Assembly (NCBI RefSeq): GCF_037974265.1
Contig: NZ_CP150233.1
Coordinates: forward strand, 4,402,001-4,466,000
Reading direction: 5' to 3'
DNA: 64,000 nucleotides
DNA from: Paenibacillus sp. FSL R5-0623
GTDB taxonomy: Bacteria > Bacillota > Bacilli > Paenibacillales > Paenibacillaceae
This document shows positions 16,169-25,475 of the stretch, piece after piece. The notes beneath the pieces were generated by a model. It worked only from the letters and a program-made list of their open reading frames with translations. It searched no databases and had not been told where the DNA came from. Positions within the stretch are counted from its first letter, which is position 1. Each line of letters begins with the position of its first letter. Made by a program: the position numbers and the translations under genes.

Positions 16169-17302
16169 TTATTTCTTGCCAGCTGCCGTTTCCTGAATAA
16201 TTGCCACCACCACTTGGGACAACTTCACAATATCTTCGGCACGAATACGTTCTTTGGTTGTATGAATATCCTCATACCCTACCGCCAGATTCGCGGTTGG
16301 AATACCAAATCCGTTAAAGATGTTGGCATCACTGCCTCCACCAGAAGCGAACGTACGAGTTTTGAGACCCATACTGCGGATGGCACGCTGTGCAAGCTGC
16401 ACAACTTCGTGCTCATCATGGAAACCAAATGCCGGATAAAGGATTTCACTTCTGAATTCAGCTGTTGCACCGTATTTGCGACATGTTGTTTCGAGCGCGT
16501 CACGCATCTGTGCTACCTGCAATTCCACTTTCTCCTGCACAATACTGCGGGCTTCCGCTTCAATCTGTACAAAGTCACATACCACGTTGAGTGCTGATCC
16601 ACCCTGGAATTTACCAATGTTTGCTGTTGTCTCATCATCAATTCGTCCAAGCTTCATCGCTGCAATGGCTTTGGCAGCAACCTGAATGGCGCTGATCCCG
16701 TCTTCCGGGTTCACGCCCGCATGTGCGGACTTCCCATAGATGCTCATTTGAATTTCAGCTCTGGCTGGTGCAGCAACACAGATCGTACCTACAGCTCCAT
16801 TAGAATCCAGCGCATAACCGAACTCGGCATCGATATCCTTCGGATTCATTGCACGTGCGCCCACCAGACCAGACTCTTCGCCGACCGTAATGACAAATTG
16901 AATTTTACCATGTGGAATCTTGTTTTCCTGGATCACACGAATCGCTTCGAACAGTGCCGCAATCCCTGCTTTGTCATCTGCTCCCAGGATCGTTGTTCCA
17001 TCACTGCGAATCCAGCCATCTTCACCCAGTTCAGGCTTAATTCCCTGTCCCGGCGTCACGGTGTCCATATGACATGTGAAAAAGATCGGTGCAACCCCTT
17101 CAGTTCCTTCGGCTTCCCAGGTAATGACGATGTTTCCGGCGCCATGTCCGGTTTGCTCCATGGTATCATCCTCATAGACATGAAGACCGAGATCTGTAAA
17201 CTGTTCTTTTAACACCTTCGAGATGTTCTGTTCATTTTTCGTTTCACTATCAATCTGCACCAGTTCCATGAACTGATCGATAACACGTTGTTGTTTAATC
17301 AT
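16169..17302 (-). CDS. M20 peptidase, tripeptidase T-like (YqjE type)
   Basis: 377-residue dizinc aminopeptidase of family M20. Metal ligands are seen in TCHMDTV, LGADDKAG, GEESGL and ALDSNG. The dimerisation domain follows YGKSAHAG. It probably removes N-terminal residues from tripeptides in the cytoplasm; B. subtilis YqjE is the closest named relative I recognise. The ATG at 17302 has GGAGG 8 nt upstream. Monocistronic between a shared terminator and the divergent prli42. Confidence 0.88.
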   Translation of the reverse strand: MIKQQRVIDQFMELVQIDSETKNEQNISKVLKEQFTDLGLHVYEDDTMEQTGHGAGNIVITWEAEGTEGVAPIFFTCHMDTVTPGQGIKPELGEDGWIRSDGTTILGADDKAGIAALFEAIRVIQENKIPHGKIQFVITVGEESGLVGARAMNPKDIDAEFGYALDSNGAVGTICVAAPARAEIQMSIYGKSAHAGVNPEDGISAIQVAAKAIAAMKLGRIDDETTANIGKFQGGSALNVVCDFVQIEAEARSIVQEKVELQVAQMRDALETTCRKYGATAEFRSEILYPAFGFHDEHEVVQLAQRAIRSMGLKTRTFASGGGSDANIFNGFGIPTANLAVGYEDIHTTKERIRAEDIVKLSQVVVAIIQETAAGKK

Positions 17303-17384
17303 AGGACTTTCCTCCCTCTCGTGGATACGGTACAATACAATTACTATGGCTTGTTTAACTTATGTTGAAAGGAGTTCTCTTATC

Positions 17385-17486
17385 ATGCAAAAAAAGAAAT
17401 GGTTCAAAATCATCATCTATCTCATGCTGATCGCCATGATCGGGTCCACCCTTTTCATAGCTCTCGAACCGTTGCTGTTCGGATAG
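17385..17486 (+). CDS. prli42: stressosome-associated miniprotein Prli42
   Basis: 33 residues: short Lys-rich start (MQKKKWFK), one membrane helix and the ending EPLLFG. This is the size and pattern of Prli42, the Listeria membrane peptide that tethers the stressosome through RsbR and is conserved in Firmicutes. GAAAGGAG lies 10 nt before the ATG. Divergent from the peptidase gene and convergent with lipB. The assignment rests on pattern recognition of a very short protein. Confidence 0.72.
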   Translation: MQKKKWFKIIIYLMLIAMIGSTLFIALEPLLFG

Positions 17487-17512
17487 CCACATCAAGCCTT
17501 TCGACGAACTGT

Positions 17513-18220
17513 TTACAGACGTTGAAGGGCTTCTTTTTCGCTAATCCAATTGATTTGATATGGAAAAATGCGATTAAAGTACGGAACAATCTCACGTGCT
17601 ACCTGCTCCACCGCATAGGACTTGCCCGTTATATCCTCCAGTGAGGTAACGCCATACTGCTCAATCCCACAAGGAACAATCCCCTGAAAACCCGCATGTT
17701 GAATGCCTGAGCTGATGTTAAAAGCAAACCCGTGACTGGTCACAAAACCGCGGCGGTGTTTGCAACGATTAAACTTGATGCCAATTGCAGCAATCTTCAT
17801 ATCGCCAATCCACACACCCGTGTAACCCTCTTTGCGTCCAGCTTCGATGCCCTGGTCTGCGAGATAATCCATAAGTACCTGCTCAAGTTTCCGTAAATAA
17901 CCGTGTAGATCCAGGTCTTCATCCCGACCAAGAATCAATAACGGGTAACCTACCAACTGGCCCGGGCCATGATAAGTAATATCACCGCCGCGGTCAATTT
18001 GAAACAAAGAAATCCCTTGCTCACGCAACTCATCCGGACTGAGAAGCAGATGCTCCGGATGATTTTGTGAACCGATTGTATACGTAGGCGGGTGCTGTAA
18101 AAGCAGCATCTGCTCCGCTCCATCGCCCTCGTCCAATCGCTGCACAATCGCTTTCTGGCGGTTCCAAGCCTCTTCATAATCAAGCATTGGTATGTATGCA
18201 ACATCCAGCGGCTTGCTCAT
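17513..18220 (-). CDS. lipB: octanoyltransferase LipB
   Basis: Transfers octanoyl from acyl carrier protein to lipoyl domains, the first step of lipoate assembly. The 235-residue protein has RGGDITYHGPGQLVGYP, the catalytic Lys/Cys region with SHGFAFNI, and GIVPCGI containing the conserved Cys. The frame is open 31 codons upstream, but similarity starts at MSKPLDVAYIP with GTGGGGA nearby. It follows bkdB in the same direction, fitting supply of lipoyl groups to the E2 next door. Confidence 0.93.
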   Translation of the reverse strand: MSKPLDVAYIPMLDYEEAWNRQKAIVQRLDEGDGAEQMLLLQHPPTYTIGSQNHPEHLLLSPDELREQGISLFQIDRGGDITYHGPGQLVGYPLLILGRDEDLDLHGYLRKLEQVLMDYLADQGIEAGRKEGYTGVWIGDMKIAAIGIKFNRCKHRRGFVTSHGFAFNISSGIQHAGFQGIVPCGIEQYGVTSLEDITGKSYAVEQVAREIVPYFNRIFPYQINWISEKEALQRL

Positions 18221-18333
18221 GATTTCCCCACACCCTTCTGCTTCAGGTTCAGTGTACAATTGAGCACCTGTCCGTAGACAGCAGGAAAAGTGCACGGCCT
18301 CCGGCACATACACTTTCCCAACAACTATTTTAC

Positions 18334-19779
18334 TTAATACACCTTGCTCTCCATGGTGTATCCTTCAAGGTTTTCTTTGACACGTTGCAAGAAACGTCCG
18401 CTGATTACACCATCCAGAATTCGGTGATCCAGCGACAGACACAGGTTAGCCATCGAGCGAACAGCGATCATATCATTAATAACCACTGGTTTCTTGACAA
18501 TCGATTCGAATGTAAGAATCGCTGCCTGCGGATAGTTAATGATTGGCTGGGACAGGATCGAACCAAATGAACCCGTGTTGTTTACCGTGAACGTACCACC
18601 CTGCATATGGTCCAGCTTCAAAGTACCTTCACGTGTTTTGCGAGCCAGTTCATCCACTTCACGGGCCAAACCTGCAATATTTCGCTGATCGGCATGTTTG
18701 ATTACGGGTGTAAGTACGGAATCTTCGGTTCCTACCGCCATGGACAAGTTAATGTCCCGTTTGACGATAATTTTGTCCACTGCCCATACCGAGTTCATGA
18801 TTGGGTAGTCTTTAATCGCGTTAACGACTCCCTTCATCATGAAGGACAGATATGTCAGATTGATGCCTTCCTTACGCTTGAACTCATCCTTGAGTTTATT
18901 GCGCAGCATCACAAGATTTGTTACGTCCACTTCGATCATTGTCCATGCATGCGGGATTTCCGATACGCTTTGACGCATATTCCGGGCAATGGCATTACGC
19001 ACAGGGGTAACATCGATGAAATACTCCGATCTTCCCTGGCCGCCACCTTCCACTTCGATCTGTGGAATTTTCGGGCTTTCGGTCAGATGAATGCCTGAAT
19101 GTCTCACAGGAACACCTGCATCGGACGCTGAGATCGCTTCTCCAGCGGTTAAACCCATTTCTCCATTTCCGCGATTCACTCCGCTGAATGGAGAAGCAGA
19201 CGGCACACCAGAAGGTGTATGCTGAACAGTTCCTGCTTGTGCAGACGCAGACGTTCCAGCCGCGTTACCTCCCTGTGCAACAAATGCCAGCACATCTTTG
19301 CGGGTAATACGACCACCGGCACCGGTGCCTTGGATGCTTTGCAAGTTCAAGCCATGCTCTGCTGCCAAGGATTGCACTGCCGGGGAATACCGATTACGCA
19401 TCGGCTGGTTAGGGTCATGTGTTGCTGTATTTGAGGCGGCAACAGGAGTGTGGCTAGCATGTGGCTGCACTTGCTCCTGTTGCTGCGATACTTGTGTTAC
19501 TTGCTCAGCCGCTTCTTCGTCAGAAGCTGCGACCTGCATGCGGCAGATTGCTTCACCAACAGCAATCGTTGTGCCCTCTTCCACTAAAAGGTCACCCATT
19601 ATTCCATCCACAGTGGATGGAATCTCGGCATTAACTTTATCAGTGATTACTTCACAGATCGGCTCGTACTGTTCCACACGGTCGCCCGGTTTTTTCAACC
19701 ATTTGCCTATGGTAGCCGAGACCAGCGATTCCGCCAATTGCGGCATAATGACCTCGATCCATTTCATACGTTCAGCCAT
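18334..19779 (-). CDS. bkdB: branched-chain 2-oxo acid dehydrogenase E2
   Basis: 481-residue dihydrolipoyl acyltransferase core subunit. Lipoyl domain with EVITDKVNAEIPS (Lys48), an Ala/Gln-rich hinge, the peripheral-subunit-binding domain (SPAVQSLAAEHG to ITRKDVLAFV), a second flexible linker and the catalytic domain ending in DHRILDG. The start at 19779 has GGAGTG 8 nt upstream. It completes lpdV-bkdAA-bkdAB-bkdB, which makes branched acyl-CoA primers for iso/anteiso fatty acids. Confidence 0.93.
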   Translation of the reverse strand: MAERMKWIEVIMPQLAESLVSATIGKWLKKPGDRVEQYEPICEVITDKVNAEIPSTVDGIMGDLLVEEGTTIAVGEAICRMQVAASDEEAAEQVTQVSQQQEQVQPHASHTPVAASNTATHDPNQPMRNRYSPAVQSLAAEHGLNLQSIQGTGAGGRITRKDVLAFVAQGGNAAGTSASAQAGTVQHTPSGVPSASPFSGVNRGNGEMGLTAGEAISASDAGVPVRHSGIHLTESPKIPQIEVEGGGQGRSEYFIDVTPVRNAIARNMRQSVSEIPHAWTMIEVDVTNLVMLRNKLKDEFKRKEGINLTYLSFMMKGVVNAIKDYPIMNSVWAVDKIIVKRDINLSMAVGTEDSVLTPVIKHADQRNIAGLAREVDELARKTREGTLKLDHMQGGTFTVNNTGSFGSILSQPIINYPQAAILTFESIVKKPVVINDMIAVRSMANLCLSLDHRILDGVISGRFLQRVKENLEGYTMESKVY

Positions 19780-19826
19780 TTGATTATCACTCCAAACTTT
19801 ACTTTTAAACGATCCAAAAAACAAAA

Positions 19827-20813
19827 TTAAAACTCGGCAAGTGTACGCATTGCTGCTTTGGCTTTGTCTTTGCTCAGCATGTAGAATTTCTCCAATGTTG
19901 GGCTAATTGGCATGGCCGGCACGTCAGGTCCGCAGAGACGCTGAATCGGTGCATCCAGTTCAAATAGACATTCCTCACTAATAATCGCGGCAACTTCGGC
20001 ACCTACACCACCGGTTTTGTTATCTTCGTGTACGATCAGCACTTTGCCTGTTAGACGAGCGGAAGCAATAATCGCTTCACGATCCAACGGCTGCAATGTG
20101 CGCAGATCGAGAACGTGTGCTGTAATGCCTTCTTCACGCTCCAGCTCCTCAGCAGCCTGCATGACAAAATGCAGCGGCTGACTGTAACCAATCACGGTAA
20201 TATCCGCACCCTCACGAAGTACGTTGGCTTTACCAATCGGAACGATGTAATCATCTTCAGGCACATCTTCCTTGATAAGTTTGTAACATTTTTTATTTTC
20301 AAAAAAGAGTACCGGGTCCGGGTCGCGAATAGCGGCCTTGAGCAGTCCCTTAGCATCGTATGCCGAGTAGGGAGCTATAATTTTCAGACCAGGTGTACCA
20401 AAGAAAATCGACTCCGGACATTGGGAGTGATACAACCCACCGAAGATTCCGCCACCAATCGGCGCGCGGATAACAATCGGACAGCTCCAGTCATTGTTGG
20501 AACGATAGCGGATCTTCGCCGCTTCACTAATGATCTGGTTGGTTGCCGGTAACATGAAGTCCGAATATTGCATTTCGGCAATCGGCTTCATGCCATACAT
20601 CGCTGCACCAATGGCAACACCTGCAATAGCGGATTCAGACAAAGGTGTGTCCATCACTCGCATTTCGCCAAACTGATCTTGCAGCCCTTTAGTTGTGGTA
20701 AACACACCACCTTTGAGACCTACGTCTTCACCAAGGATAAAAACATTTTCATCCCGTTCCATCTCTTCTTTCATCGCGAGACGGATTGCATCAATATATT
20801 CCATCACTGCCAT
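19827..20813 (-). CDS. bkdAB: branched-chain 2-oxo acid dehydrogenase E1 beta
   Basis: 328 residues, pairs with E1 alpha to decarboxylate branched 2-oxo acids with TPP. It shows the transketolase pyrimidine-binding domain (LGEDVGLKGGVF, DTPLSESAIAG, QYSDFMLPA) and the C-terminal transketolase domain (VIGYSQPLH, VHEDNKTGG). It starts 2 nt after the bkdAA stop. Confidence 0.95.
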   Translation of the reverse strand: MAVMEYIDAIRLAMKEEMERDENVFILGEDVGLKGGVFTTTKGLQDQFGEMRVMDTPLSESAIAGVAIGAAMYGMKPIAEMQYSDFMLPATNQIISEAAKIRYRSNNDWSCPIVIRAPIGGGIFGGLYHSQCPESIFFGTPGLKIIAPYSAYDAKGLLKAAIRDPDPVLFFENKKCYKLIKEDVPEDDYIVPIGKANVLREGADITVIGYSQPLHFVMQAAEELEREEGITAHVLDLRTLQPLDREAIIASARLTGKVLIVHEDNKTGGVGAEVAAIISEECLFELDAPIQRLCGPDVPAMPISPTLEKFYMLSKDKAKAAMRTLAEF

Positions 20814-20815
20814 AC

Positions 20816-21844
20816 TTACCGTCCCCCTTCTTCGCTGTCCGCATAAACGTGCGTCAGAGTGTCCTCAGGTTTCGGATATGGCGCGTTGTCTGCATATTCA
20901 GTTGCTTCTTTCATTTCCAGCGCAAGCTGGGAAGCCAGATCCGCATCCCGGGCTTCGTCCCAGATGCCGCAATCGATCAAGTAGTTCTTCATGCGAGGAA
21001 CGCCATCTTTCTTCCAGTTCTCCTCAACTTCCTCTTTGGTCCGGTAAGCCAGATCATTGTCGGAGGTGGAATGAGGTGACAACCGATACATCATCGCTTC
21101 AATCAGTGTCGGGCCTTCCCCGGCTATGGCACGGCGACGCGCTTCCTTCACTGCAGCGTATACTTCTAATGCATCGTTACCATCTACACGCAGTCCGGGG
21201 AACCCGTATCCTTGTGCTCGATCGGATATTTTGCCGCTCAACTGTTTGTGAATCGGTACCGAAATTGCATATTGATTGTTCTCACACATAATAATGACAG
21301 GCAATTTATGCACACCTGCAAAGTTGGCTCCCTCATGGAAGTCACCCTGATTGCTTGATCCTTCGCCAAACGTAACAAAAGAAACAAATTCTTGCTTCTT
21401 CATTTTGGCAGCCAGCGCAAATCCAACAGCGTGCGGAACCTGTGTTGTAACCGGGCTGGAACCCGTCACAATCCGCAGCTTTTTGTGACCGAAGTGACCC
21501 GGCATTTGCCGACCCCCACTATTCGGATCTTCTGCCTTCGCAAAAGCAGACAACATCAACTCACGCGGAGTCATGCCTACCGCCAGTACAAAGCCGTAAT
21601 CGCGGTAATAAGGTAAATAATAATCGTGATCCCGATCCAGACCAAATGCAGCGCCTACTTGCGCAGCTTCCTGACCTACACCGGATACGTGAAAGTTAAT
21701 TTTGCCAGCCCGTTGCAAGAGCAAGCAACGCTCGTCAAACTTGCGCGCGAGCAGCATGTATTTGTACATATCCAATACTTCACCATCGCTAAGTCCCAGC
21801 TGTTGATGCCGGTGGACCGCGTCTGCAGTACCTTGTGAACTCAT
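20816..21844 (-). CDS. bkdAA: branched-chain 2-oxo acid dehydrogenase E1 alpha
   Basis: 342-residue TPP-binding subunit. The TPP motif runs GEGSSNQGDFHEGANFA to ENNQYAIS, and the phosphorylation-loop analogue is RLSPHSTSDND, typical of branched-chain rather than pyruvate E1. It lies 139 nt after lpdV. That gap contains a GAAAGG/CCTTTC element before a T run and AT-rich sequence that might carry a secondary promoter. AAAGGAGGT precedes the ATG. Confidence 0.94.
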   Translation of the reverse strand: MSSQGTADAVHRHQQLGLSDGEVLDMYKYMLLARKFDERCLLLQRAGKINFHVSGVGQEAAQVGAAFGLDRDHDYYLPYYRDYGFVLAVGMTPRELMLSAFAKAEDPNSGGRQMPGHFGHKKLRIVTGSSPVTTQVPHAVGFALAAKMKKQEFVSFVTFGEGSSNQGDFHEGANFAGVHKLPVIIMCENNQYAISVPIHKQLSGKISDRAQGYGFPGLRVDGNDALEVYAAVKEARRRAIAGEGPTLIEAMMYRLSPHSTSDNDLAYRTKEEVEENWKKDGVPRMKNYLIDCGIWDEARDADLASQLALEMKEATEYADNAPYPKPEDTLTHVYADSEEGGR

Positions 21845-21983
21845 ATGAGGTACCTCCTTTTAATCAGAGCCTGCGCCATACTTACTACCCGATCTTATAA
21901 CCTGGTACTAAGACTTGGCTTAACCTTATTATAATCCCTTTTACCCAAAAAAGGAAAGGACCTTTCTCATAAGCTTGTTTGGC

Positions 21984-23408
21984 TTACATCCCAATGGCCT
22001 TTCCATCGACCGCCAGCATGGCTTCACCCATAATTTCCGACAGAGAAGGGTGCGGATGGATGGTTTGTCCGACTTCCCAAGGTGTGGCATCCAGCATCTG
22101 AGCCAGAGAAGCCTCAGCGATTAATTCCGTTACATGGGTGCCAATCATATGTACCCCCAATATATCATTCGTCTTGGCTTCTGCAATCACCTTCACGAAT
22201 CCATCCCGACTTCCGTGAATAAGCGATTTGCCAATGGCCGAAAATGGGAACTTCCCTGTTTTGATGTCATAGCCACGTTCTTTGGCTTCACGCTCGGTGA
22301 ATCCGATGCTTGCTGCTTCCGGACGTGTGTAGACACAGCGCGGGATACGGTGGGATTCTACAGCATGTACCGTTTCGCCCGCCAGATGATCAACAGCGAG
22401 AATGCCTTCATGACTTGCGGCATGTGCAAGCTGCAAACCGCCGATGCAGTCACCAATGGCGTAGATGTGACCTTCACCGGTCTGTAACTGTTTGTTCACA
22501 GCGATGAACCCACGCTCCAGTTTGATATCTGTATTTTCGAGTCCGATATTTTCGACATTAGCCTGACGTCCAACCGACACGAGCATTTTCTCCGCTCTCA
22601 GCGTCTCCTGCTTATCTTCACCAAGCTGCACATCAATCTGGATGCCCTCTTGATCCGCGTTATATGTTTCGGTTAGAACGGTGGCACCTGTCAGGAAACG
22701 AACACCTCGTTTGCCGAGCAATCGCTGCATTTCTCTGGCAACATCCTCATCCTCGGCAGGCAACACGTGAGCAGCTGCTTCTACGACTGTGATATCTACG
22801 CCAAAGTCATTCAGCATGGATGCCCACTCCAGTCCAATCACACCCCCACCGACAATAATGAGTGATGCAGGAAGTTCATCCATACGCAGGGCTTCGTCGC
22901 TGCTCATTATGTATTTTCCGTCCGGTTCCAGGCCCGGCAACACACGAGGGCGTGAACCAGTAGCAATAATGAGATTGGTCGGAACAACCGTATCCATCTC
23001 GCCATCTTCAAACTCCACAGCGACTGCTCCGCTCTGCGGTGAGAAGATGGATGGTCCGATGACGCGACCTTTCGCGTGTACAACCTGGATTTTATTTTTT
23101 TTCATCAAATACTGAACGCCCTGATGGAGCTGTTCGACAATTGCATCCTTGCGCGCCTGTACTTTGGGAAATACAAGTGTAGCTCCAGCTGTCTCGATAC
23201 CATACGTCTCGCTCTCCTGGATTTCGGCGTATACTTCCGCACTTTTCAGCAAAGCTTTACTCGGAATACAGCCACGATGCAGACAGGTACCGCCAAGCTT
23301 GTCCTTCTCAATAATAACGACCTGTTTTCCCAGCTGTGCAGCCCGGATCGCGGCTACATATCCACCGGTTCCTCCTCCAAGAATTGCAACATCACATGTA
23401 ATTGGCAT
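21984..23408 (-). CDS. lpdV: dihydrolipoamide dehydrogenase E3
   Basis: 474-residue FAD flavoprotein that reoxidises lipoamide using NAD+. N-terminal FAD motif GGGTGGY, redox disulfide in GGTCLHRGCIPSK, NAD motif VGGGVIGLEW, and C-terminal dimer domain with HPHPSLSE carrying the active-site His-Glu. First gene of the bkd cluster with a sigma-A promoter upstream. The ptb-bcd-buk genes that accompany it in B. subtilis are absent here. Confidence 0.95.
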   Translation of the reverse strand: MPITCDVAILGGGTGGYVAAIRAAQLGKQVVIIEKDKLGGTCLHRGCIPSKALLKSAEVYAEIQESETYGIETAGATLVFPKVQARKDAIVEQLHQGVQYLMKKNKIQVVHAKGRVIGPSIFSPQSGAVAVEFEDGEMDTVVPTNLIIATGSRPRVLPGLEPDGKYIMSSDEALRMDELPASLIIVGGGVIGLEWASMLNDFGVDITVVEAAAHVLPAEDEDVAREMQRLLGKRGVRFLTGATVLTETYNADQEGIQIDVQLGEDKQETLRAEKMLVSVGRQANVENIGLENTDIKLERGFIAVNKQLQTGEGHIYAIGDCIGGLQLAHAASHEGILAVDHLAGETVHAVESHRIPRCVYTRPEAASIGFTEREAKERGYDIKTGKFPFSAIGKSLIHGSRDGFVKVIAEAKTNDILGVHMIGTHVTELIAEASLAQMLDATPWEVGQTIHPHPSLSEIMGEAMLAVDGKAIGM

Positions 23409-23492
23409 CTCTCATGCTCTCCTCTATGAATCAAATTTCAATATCATTTATGATGGCTTAAATCATGGTTTGGCTTATACCCTCTATATGCC

Positions 23493-23521
23493 ATTGTACT
23501 CTCCTTGAGCGGTCAACTCAA
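23493..23521 (-). promoter_or_regulatory. candidate sigma-A promoter of bkd cluster
   Basis: Minus strand: TTGAGT (23521-23516), 17-nt spacer, TACAAT (23498-23493). It lies about 85 nt before lpdV. No sigma-54-type element was seen, unlike the SigL-dependent bkd operon of B. subtilis. Confidence 0.5.
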
Positions 23522-23632
23522 AGTTTGAAGCAATCACACATGGACAGCCTATGCATTCCAAGCTATGATGGAATCAGGTATGATCTGTAAGCGTAACCTT
23601 TATTTAATGTCGACTTTGGCAGAAAGGGTATA

Positions 23633-23950
23633 ATGCTCATGAATACAAGATTGGTCTTTGCGCGATTTTTGGCAATTGTTGTTCTGGTCATCCCCGGTTT
23701 AATGGCAATGAAGGGTTTTCTGATGATGAAAGATGCCCTGTTCCTATATTATGCCGAGCACGGGAACGAACTAATTTCACCAGGTTTCCAATGGCTCTCC
23801 TTTGGCGGTGGACTTGTCCTTTTTGCCGCAGGTATGAGTTTTCTGGGAGGCTGGATCTTGTTCCGTGACCGCAAGCGTAATTATGTAGGTCCCCGTTTCC
23901 GGTCCAAAAGTGTACCCGAAAAAGCAGAGACGCCCGGAAGGACTCCATGA
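23633..23950 (+). CDS. DUF2627 small membrane protein (YqzF-like)
   Basis: About 105 residues with two hydrophobic segments (about 7-27 and 55-77) and a basic tail. The sequence and the place next to bkd genes match the DUF2627 family, B. subtilis YqzF. The start is 23633 or 23639: AAAGG is 5 nt from the first and 11 from the second ATG. Its stop lies inside the terminator loop. Function is unknown. Confidence 0.8.
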   Translation: MLMNTRLVFARFLAIVVLVIPGLMAMKGFLMMKDALFLYYAEHGNELISPGFQWLSFGGGLVLFAAGMSFLGGWILFRDRKRNYVGPRFRSKSVPEKAETPGRTP

Positions 23951-23963
23951 GTCCGGGCTTTTT
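23932..23963 (+). terminator. intrinsic terminator of DUF2627 gene
   Basis: GCCCGGA/TCCGGGC stem followed by TTTTT, overlapping the end of the coding region. Confidence 0.88.
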
Positions 23964-24013
23964 GTGTGTTTATACAACACACCGTCTACTTTACATAGAC
24001 AGGATGGATCATC

Positions 24014-24361
24014 ATGGTATCATTTCTAATCACGTTACAACGATTGCTCAAAGGCATTTTCCATGCGTTCAAAGACCCCAAGTTTCTGGCTCTGTTCGCG
24101 TTAACGGCAGCAACGTTGCTGTCAGGCACTTTATTTTACACTCGTGTTGAAGGTCTGCACTGGATCGATGCGTTATACTTCTGTGCGGTTACCCTGACTA
24201 CAGTGGGACATCCTGAATTTGTGCCAACCACCGGATTCAGCAAAGCCTTTACCGTAATCTACATGTTTGCAGGCATTGGTCTCACCTTTGCCATGATTGC
24301 CAGAATTACAGCAGGTATTCTATTCCCTCGCAAATTAAAGACAGAAGAGGACCCGGAGTAA
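24014..24361 (+). CDS. two-helix potassium-channel-like protein
   Basis: 115 residues in the pore-domain layout: membrane helix (about 25-42), re-entrant pore loop and second helix (about 78-100), with a short charged tail. The filter reads TTVGHPEF (62-69) where K+ channels have TTVGYGD. Selectivity may therefore differ. Its regulatory domain is missing, so it would be a minimal tetrameric channel. It ends in a hairpin shared with the convergent gene. Confidence 0.78.
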   Translation: MVSFLITLQRLLKGIFHAFKDPKFLALFALTAATLLSGTLFYTRVEGLHWIDALYFCAVTLTTVGHPEFVPTTGFSKAFTVIYMFAGIGLTFAMIARITAGILFPRKLKTEEDPE

Positions 24362-24371
24362 TCTCCGGGTC
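24350..24371. terminator. convergent hairpin at channel gene end
   Basis: Perfect GACCCGGAG/CTCCGGGTC stem with a 4-nt loop, spanning the stop codons of the two convergent genes. No clear T run follows on either side, so strength is uncertain. Confidence 0.55.
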
Positions 24372-24582
24372 ATTCGTATAAGGCATCCCGCAGTTTGGTA
24401 GACATACGTGATTCTTTGGGAGAAGACTTCAAGATCGTTCTACGCAATGTAAGGTTACTTGCCTGCAGTCTCTCCGCTTCTGCGAACAGTTCTGCAAATA
24501 ATGCCTGCGCCGCTTCATCTAGAGATCCCTGTTCTTTCAGGCTTTCATATTGCGCTTGCAGTGATGTTAATGCTTCACTCAT
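24370..24582 (-). CDS. small helical protein, unknown
   Basis: 70 residues beginning MSEALTSLQAQYESLK. It is rich in Ala, Leu, Glu and Gln with heptad-like spacing, so probably all helical or coiled coil, with a basic C-terminal half. GAGGTG lies 6 nt before the ATG at 24582. I do not recognise a family. Confidence 0.65.
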   Translation of the reverse strand: MSEALTSLQAQYESLKEQGSLDEAAQALFAELFAEAERLQASNLTLRRTILKSSPKESRMSTKLRDALYE

Positions 24583-24758
24583 ACTAAACACCTCTTTTCA
24601 CAACTCCTGTTAATTAGCTACCGTAACCAATACCTTAACAATCCATATAGTAACACAAAGCTGCGCAGATTAGTTCTGGCTCTTTCCAAAGATTTTGTGG
24701 TACTCTGTAAAGGTCGCTTTTTTTGTTGAATCCCGTATGTGAGAGGAGTAGCAGCACC

Positions 24759-25358
24759 GTGCAAACAGGACGTATTACCGTAATTACTGGACCCATGTTC
24801 AGTGAAAAATCCGGTGAACTCATTCGCCGTTGTCAGAAATTAATACAATTTGGCCGTAAAAAGGTTGTGGCCTACAAACCAGCCGAGGATGATCGGTTTG
24901 CCCAGGATGAGATCGTGAGCCGAATTGGTTATCGACTCCCTGCCCATTCCATTCCCCGGCAATTAACCCCGGAATCCGTAGAAATGATCTTGAACCAAAC
25001 CATAGATGCTGATGTTGTTGCATTTGATGAAGTACAATTTTTCAGCAGTGCCATTATGGAACTTGTCTCGGAGTTAGCGTATTGTGGCAAACATGTCATT
25101 GTGGATGGACTTAATATGGATTACCGTGGTAAGGAATTTGGATATGTCGGCGGTTTGCTTGCCATGGCAGATGACATTGAGAAACTCTCGGCTTTCTGTG
25201 CGGTATGTGGCAGCCCGGATGCAGCCTTTACGCAACGTATCGTCAATGGGGAGCCCGTTACCTTGGGTCCGGTTGTCATGATTGGCGATTCAGAAGCTTA
25301 CGAGCCACGCTGTCGTTGCTGCTTCATTCCTCCTCACAAAGTTGAATGCTCATCATAA
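24759..25358 (+). CDS. tdk: thymidine kinase with altered P-loop
   Basis: 199-residue type II thymidine kinase of the pyrimidine salvage pathway. Seen: N-terminal P-loop region TGPMFSEKSGELIRR, the catalytic FDEVQFF, the lasso DGLNMDYRGKEFG and a four-Cys zinc site (CAVC, CRCC). The P-loop differs from the usual GPMFSGKTEEL: Glu16 replaces the Gly before the Lys. The start is GTG at 24759, because GAGAGGAG lies 10 nt upstream. It has its own terminator. Confidence 0.85.
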   Translation: MQTGRITVITGPMFSEKSGELIRRCQKLIQFGRKKVVAYKPAEDDRFAQDEIVSRIGYRLPAHSIPRQLTPESVEMILNQTIDADVVAFDEVQFFSSAIMELVSELAYCGKHVIVDGLNMDYRGKEFGYVGGLLAMADDIEKLSAFCAVCGSPDAAFTQRIVNGEPVTLGPVVMIGDSEAYEPRCRCCFIPPHKVECSS

Positions 25359-25385
25359 TTCCTAAAAGATCTTAGATATCTTCCA

Positions 25386-25409
25386 AAAAGGCCCCTTGGG
25401 GCTTTTTTT
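25386..25409 (+). terminator. intrinsic terminator of tdk
   Basis: GGCCCC/GGGGCT stem with a minimal loop and seven T after it. Confidence 0.9.
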
Positions 25410-25475
25410 GTTATAGAGCAAACAATCGCACAAAAAAGCACCGCTTCGCAGCGATGCTTCCAGAGTCACTTCCCG

